A stretch of 64,000 bases of DNA from Straminergon stramineum (Eukaryota > Streptophyta > Bryopsida > Hypnales > Calliergonaceae): the NCBI GenBank assembly GCA_963920665.1, contig OY987264.1, forward strand, positions 18,580,906-18,644,905, read 5' to 3'. The notes below the pieces were generated by a model. That model did not search any database and was not told where the DNA came from. It saw nothing but the letters and a program-made list of their open reading frames with translations. Made by a program: the position numbers and the translations under genes. Numbering within the stretch: position 1 is the stretch's first letter; every line of letters begins with the position of its first letter. Positions 59,624 through 64,000 of the stretch are shown piece after piece.

Positions 59624-60952
59624 GGGCAAATGCACACTATATTGTACTAGACAATATGGATTGTTAGAGTCCTTATTTCATTGTTTTTTTTAAACTCTTG
59701 TAATTTAAAAATATGCAAGTCATAGAAAATGTAAAAGGACACATATCAATGATGTATACTTAATGATCTATAATATAAAAAATAAATCTTTGCAAAATTG
59801 TTTACACTTTATTTGTAAAGGACTTTGAAATGTATCTTTACATACTGTCGAAGTCCATAACATTAAAGATAAAGACTCATTGATCTATTAGGAATTCAAA
59901 TATTTTGCAAAAGAAGGAATTATATTCAAATAGGTTTATATGTAATCAAATGTCTTGATTTGAAATAATTATGTAGAGTTGTATCTTTAGATTTGTACAT
60001 ATGGACTATTTTATATCATTATTTTATTAGAAATAGTATTAATTTTGGGGGATACATTGGACATACTTAAAATCAACTTTACTTAAATATTTCTTTTGGA
60101 AAGAATTGTAATAAGTATTTCTAAGGATGGTCTAATTTCATTAGGCTTAATTTTCATTATCTTCATTTCTACAATTTATTGAAATAAATCAAAATTATAT
60201 ATATATATATATACAAAAGAAATTTCAAGGAAACTTTTTCCCCAGGTATGCAACTCTTATTTTATATGCATGGGTGGTCAACATTGAAACGGCTCAAAGG
60301 ATGGGTTTTCTAAAAAATTATATCAAATTAAAAAGACCATAAACTTAGGTGAAGATCAAATTAAATAAAATTAAGCATAGAAAATGTTGGGTTATATAAA
60401 TATTAAAAAAATTCACAATATATATGAAGAATTTAAACACTTATGCATAATTTTCGAAAATCTAGACAAGAAGTTCCCTCCAATTAAAATTAAAATTCAT
60501 CCATACATAGAGTTTTATTTATAATATTAAAAACTTAAATTTTTATTAAAAAGTCTAAAAATTTGGGTAGCTTGTTGCCTTGTCCCACAATACATGTATT
60601 AAAAAAACTCATATAATTAGGTTTTTAATGCTATTATTGCCCTCAAAGAATATTCATTTCATGTATATAATTAAATTTTTGGATTCCTTGTTAAGAGGGC
60701 TACAAGAGATTTCTTCACTAAAACAAATTAGATCCCTTGAGATTGAACTAAAATGCATTATAAGTGATTATAATCAGAGCCATATAATATGGGAGTTGTG
60801 TACCCAACATTTTTTCATCTTTTGCTTTAATACACTATCAAGAAATTATAGAAAAAAAATTTAAAAATTTAGGAATTACATGCAAAAAAATAAAATGGAC
60901 TTTTATGGATGTATTTTTGCCAATTGTGGTCCAATGTAGTGTGCATTTGCCC
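59624..60952. mobile_element. 1.33-kb element with GGGCAAATGCACACTA ends, nested in an older family A-like MITE
   Basis: Perfect 16-bp inverted ends GGGCAAATGCACACTA, continuing with partial similarity (ATTG.AC). Flanked by GAA (left) and TAA (right), a possible decayed 3-bp duplication. Its ends resemble those of the 29245-30023 element, so PIF/Harbinger is the best guess. Sequence on each side (59477-59620 and 60956-60985, including AAAAGTGCCAATTCTACAAA) looks like the two halves of a family A-like MITE. The 94-codon open frame at 60580-60864 is not recognisable as a transposase. Confidence 0.65.
60195..60213. repeat. (TA)n microsatellite
   Basis: About nine TA units inside the 1.33-kb element. 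Confidence 0.9.
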
Positions 60953-60959
60953 TAAATTG

Positions 60960-61658
60960 TAAAAGTGCCAATTCTACAAAATTCCCCATCTATCCAAAAG
61001 CCCTACTTGGCTACCACTCACTGCCCATTCTTTGCCATACATATTTGAAACTCAAATGGCTACCTTCATCCACTTCAAACCACTACATGCTTGAGACCTT
61101 GACTCAAATAGATATTTGAAGCAACGAGTTGGAGAAGAACCATTATATTTGTGTTTCAAGGATATCCATTTGAGGGGAGTCTAGCATTATATGTACATAC
61201 CCTATCCTTTCAACTAAAAAACTTCCTAAAATATTCAGTAAGTGTCAAAAAAATTACGAAACAATTCACATTGGTTTCCCTAACAAATATTCTTAATTAC
61301 AAAAAAATCGTCATTGGACCGCCTCACCGCCTGTGTATTACGGTTATTAGGGAAAGACTCGTTTTTGAGTGTTTCCTACACCGGTAAATGCTGTCGGAAG
61401 AACCCTCCACTGTGACGATCAACTGCAAATTCACGGCTGGCTTATCCCACAAATTCACATTAGGGCACCATTCTTGACGATTCCTTGATTCCCCATCCAC
61501 AACTCCCCAGTCGACACCCCTTCTTCCTCCCCATTCTCTTCGATCATTCTCTTCCTACACGTACTCTCCTGGCTAGCTCTCCTCTAGCGCGAAGCCCTTG
61601 GGCTGCTGCACTTATCTACTGTAGGTAGCTCGCCGTCGGTGTCTCCCCGTCCATCGCC
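60960..61658. other. Upstream region of the Dof gene
   Basis: GC rises from about 61310. The last ~250 bases are pyrimidine-rich (repeated CTTCCTCC/CTCTTCGATC-type sequence), as is common in plant 5' UTRs. No core promoter element called. Confidence 0.45.
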
Positions 61659-62447
61659 ATGGCGCCGGAGCCCTTGCACCTCGTCAACATCACGAAGACC
61701 TGCCCACGCTGCAACAGCGAGGACGTCAAGTTCAGTTTCTTCAACAATTACAAACTATCGCAGCCGCGATACAAGTGCAAGGGATGCGGACAACTCTTCA
61801 CGTACGGAGGCAAGTGTCGCGCACCGCGAGTAGCGCAGCCGCCGCTAACGAGCACAACTTCGACTGCAGTCGTCGCCGAAGATCGACGCACAGGACCGGA
61901 CCAACGGGGCGGACCTCGTCACAGTCAGCGCGTAACTCCAGCAACACGGGAGATTCAGGAAACTCCAGCAACATGCGCTCGAACCGAAGAGCGGACCGCA
62001 TCAATCTGTGCTCGGACTCGAGCAAGGGCCGTACCAACCTGCGCTCGGACTGAAGCACTGACGGGAACAGCAGCGCCCGTGGTGCGTCTATCAGTTGGAG
62101 CTCTCAGACTGCCTCGCATTCCGATATCCGAGCAACGGGAGAGTCCAGTTCAGAGTCCAGTCGTGAGTTCAGTCGAGAGTCCAGCAGTCCGGGGTCCAGA
62201 TCCAACCGCACGTAGAATTGCAGGACTGGTGCCCGGAGACGTCGTCGATGTTGCTCAACGTACTGCAAGCCGGACTGCAGCCACGGTGATGGCTCAAGGA
62301 GATATGAAGCAGAATTGGACGAAGGCGGTTTTGGGGGTTTCTCCTTTTCGACTTGTGGCTGCTCGTAATGGAAAGCAAATGAAGGTGCTGAGGGTTAAGT
62401 ATGACGGCAAGGAAACCCTCATCCCGTTTTGGGCTACAGACAGTTGA
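61659..62447 (+). CDS. Divergent Dof-type zinc-finger protein, single exon
   Basis: Predicted plant transcription factor of 262 residues. The N-terminus has the Dof finger C-x2-C-x21-C-x2-C: CPRCNSEDVKF at residue 15, then FNNYKLSQPRYKCKGC, matching the canonical YNNYNLSQPRYFCK block that reads AAAG-core DNA. After the fourth Cys it departs from typical Dofs: GQLFTYGGKCRAP replaces the usual RRYWT..GG.LRNVPVGGG, so the conserved Trp is missing. The middle (about 60-185) is rich in Arg, Thr and Pro. The C-terminus has an unrecognised conserved-looking block (SPFRLVAARNGKQMKVLRV, ending IPFWATDS). The ATG at 61659 lies in CCATGGCG context. The +2 frame is also open for 92 codons over the middle and is Ser/Asn-rich like usual Dof tails, which raises the possibility of an old compensated frameshift. 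Confidence 0.75.
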   Translation: MAPEPLHLVNITKTCPRCNSEDVKFSFFNNYKLSQPRYKCKGCGQLFTYGGKCRAPRVAQPPLTSTTSTAVVAEDRRTGPDQRGGPRHSQRVTPATREIQETPATCARTEERTASICARTRARAVPTCARTEALTGTAAPVVRLSVGALRLPRIPISEQRESPVQSPVVSSVESPAVRGPDPTARRIAGLVPGDVVDVAQRTASRTAATVMAQGDMKQNWTKAVLGVSPFRLVAARNGKQMKVLRVKYDGKETLIPFWATDS

Positions 62448-64000
62448 TCATGACGAGTACTAGTACGTACGTATCGGCATGACTTCAGTTTGTGGAGCTG
62501 CAGTTTTGGCATGAAGGCCAATTCAAGTTTTGCTTACGTTCTGGTGATGATCTTCGGGTGGTGAGTTTTGTGGAACGTTACGGTATCTCCGGAAGGGAAT
62601 AATCAATGGGTCGATGAGCTTAATTAATTGTATAGAGAGTACGTTTGCATGTCAGGTTAATTAGATCATCGACCTAGCTAGAGGGGTAGGTCGGATATAT
62701 AATAAGGGTATGTTTAAGCGATGGATCGGGTAGCTGGTGTACGTTGCAAAGGAGAGTCATCATTTACGGTGACCTTGCTTAATTTCGATCAGCTCTTGTA
62801 CTGGCTAGCAAGATACCTGGATGATGGTGGCTTGTACAGGATGAATGGCCTCGCATTGCGCAAATAGTCCAACCGAGTTAGGGTTTTATATATTTCAGTC
62901 ACATGCAGCTGGAATAATGTGTGGAGCACTGTTTGAAAATGCGTATTGTAATGAGTATTATGTCGACTTCAGTATGCGTGTGAAAGTTGTTTCCTGTGAT
63001 CGAATTCGAATTCGTTTTGGATCTCATGAATTTCACAGTTTGGAGAAGGTTGGCCGGATTGGAGCTAGCGAGCGGACTAGCTAGTTAGTCGACTCGCAGG
63101 AGAGAAATTGTGCAGTAAGTTCATTCACACTTGATGTGGGATTGGATCGAGTTGGTAATGAACTTAGGCATATTACAGGACTTATTCACTTTGCAAATTC
63201 CAATCACCAAGTGTGAATGGATTCATTTTCGTTTTGTATGGACTCTATTTTACTGTTCACAAATGATTTTAATTTATGTAACATGATCCGTGTATTCTCA
63301 ACTGAGGTGTTTTTCAGGACTTCTTCACAAGCACACAATAGTGATGGACGGGATTAATAAGCTACTTGTGATAGTTACAATAGTTACAATTCAAATCGAT
63401 CTCGAAATGATCTTGATCACTTGATGGTGTGCAGATCAAGAGGTCGGTAGGGGAATAGACGAACGATATAAATCGTGGCCACTTCAGTTGTGCGTCTTAC
63501 AGCTCCTGATCTTTGCCTTGGATGGAGTGGCTTCTTATGTGCTCCTGCTAATGGGCTTCAGCGTTTGCATGTCCAGTCAGGACATCGTAGAGAACTATTG
63601 CAGCGAGCTGGTGAAACTGAAGGTTTCTTGTGCACACATAAATGCACGTGTATTGTGCTTGTGAGAGGTTTGCATGAGTGCTCATGATCGTGTGGTGGGT
63701 TTTTGAGGTTTTCTTATTACCAGATATTATCAATTTGGCAACAATTCAAAGAGCACACGTACAATCGGCCGTAGCTAGAAGTTCACGGAACCATCCACCG
63801 GGTATCGAAAGTAAAACGAAATCAATCACATTTTTCTTGAATTGCACAGGTGAATCGGTTCTCTACATCAGGAGAAATGAAAAGGGTACTGAATGACACT
63901 CTTAGAACAAAAGATATGACACCACTTATCATAATCCTCACATTGCAGTGGATTAGCCAGCATAGAACTAAATGGGGACCAAAAAATGCCTAGCTAGGAA
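62448..64000. other. 3' flank of the Dof gene
   Basis: Moderate GC, probably including 3' UTR. Several open frames of 60-80 codons exist on both strands with no recognisable similarity. No further gene is supported to the window end. Confidence 0.4.

Noticed and set aside
60580..60864. 94-codon open frame inside the 1.33-kb element as a transposase
   Set aside because: No DDE-type motifs, and AT-rich codon use like the surrounding non-coding DNA.
62845..63896. Several 60-80-codon open frames downstream of the Dof gene
   Set aside because: No similarity, and frames exist on both strands; probably 3' UTR and flank.
1..64000. CRISPR arrays, rRNA or tRNA genes, bacterial-type operons
   Set aside because: None seen; the regular repeats present are eukaryotic tandem arrays and inverted-repeat elements. 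I could not run a tRNA covariance search.

Overview
The window is nuclear DNA of a land plant. Six spliceosomal-type plant genes are recognisable: a RHD3/atlastin-like GTPase (3' part only), APC4, the mitochondrial aminopeptidase ICP55, an NPR1-family protein, the translesion polymerase REV1 and a Dof zinc-finger protein. Introns are mostly 80-450 bp. Exons have moderate to high GC, and the DNA between genes is very AT-rich and full of short inverted-repeat transposons. Compact multi-exon genes in AT-rich, MITE-laden DNA would fit a seed-free plant, moss-like in style. That placement is a guess; nothing here fixes the species.

Layout. 1-1539: last coding exon of RHD3 (+), preceded by an intron with a 216-bp tandem duplication. 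2784-9901: APC4 (-), 19 exons, convergent with RHD3. 10.1-13.8 kb: AT-rich DNA with nested TTAA-flanked elements. 13883-18247: ICP55 (-), 14 exons, complete with a presequence. 18.2-31.1 kb: gene-free, with two MITEs flanked by 4-bp duplications, a tandem array of hairpin units, a second ~200-bp tandem array, a GC-rich island, a PIF/Harbinger-like element and a small palindromic element. 31148-34368: NPR-like gene (-), 6 exons, complete. 34.4-46.5 kb: gene-free, with at least six TTAA-flanked elements and a Stowaway-like element inside a nest of inverted repeats. 46515-55087: REV1 (+), 24 exons, complete and in phase throughout. 55.1-61.6 kb: gene-free, with an 818-bp foldback element, another 4-bp-duplication MITE, and a 1.3-kb element inserted in an older MITE. 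61659-62447: single-exon divergent Dof protein (+).

The genes are unrelated housekeeping or regulatory loci (ER shaping, cell-cycle ubiquitin ligase, mitochondrial N-end processing, salicylate-type immune co-regulator, DNA damage tolerance, transcription factor). I see no operon-like or pathway clustering. The most unusual content is the transposon population: several families flanked by TTAA with CCC-starting ends, one with consistent 4-bp duplications, and layered nesting. In the genes, the notable points are two GC-AG introns and an NPR protein with a VDLNEDP repressor-type motif beside the salicylate-binding-type arginine. Exon boundaries were read by hand from splice consensus, phase and protein-family alignment from memory.
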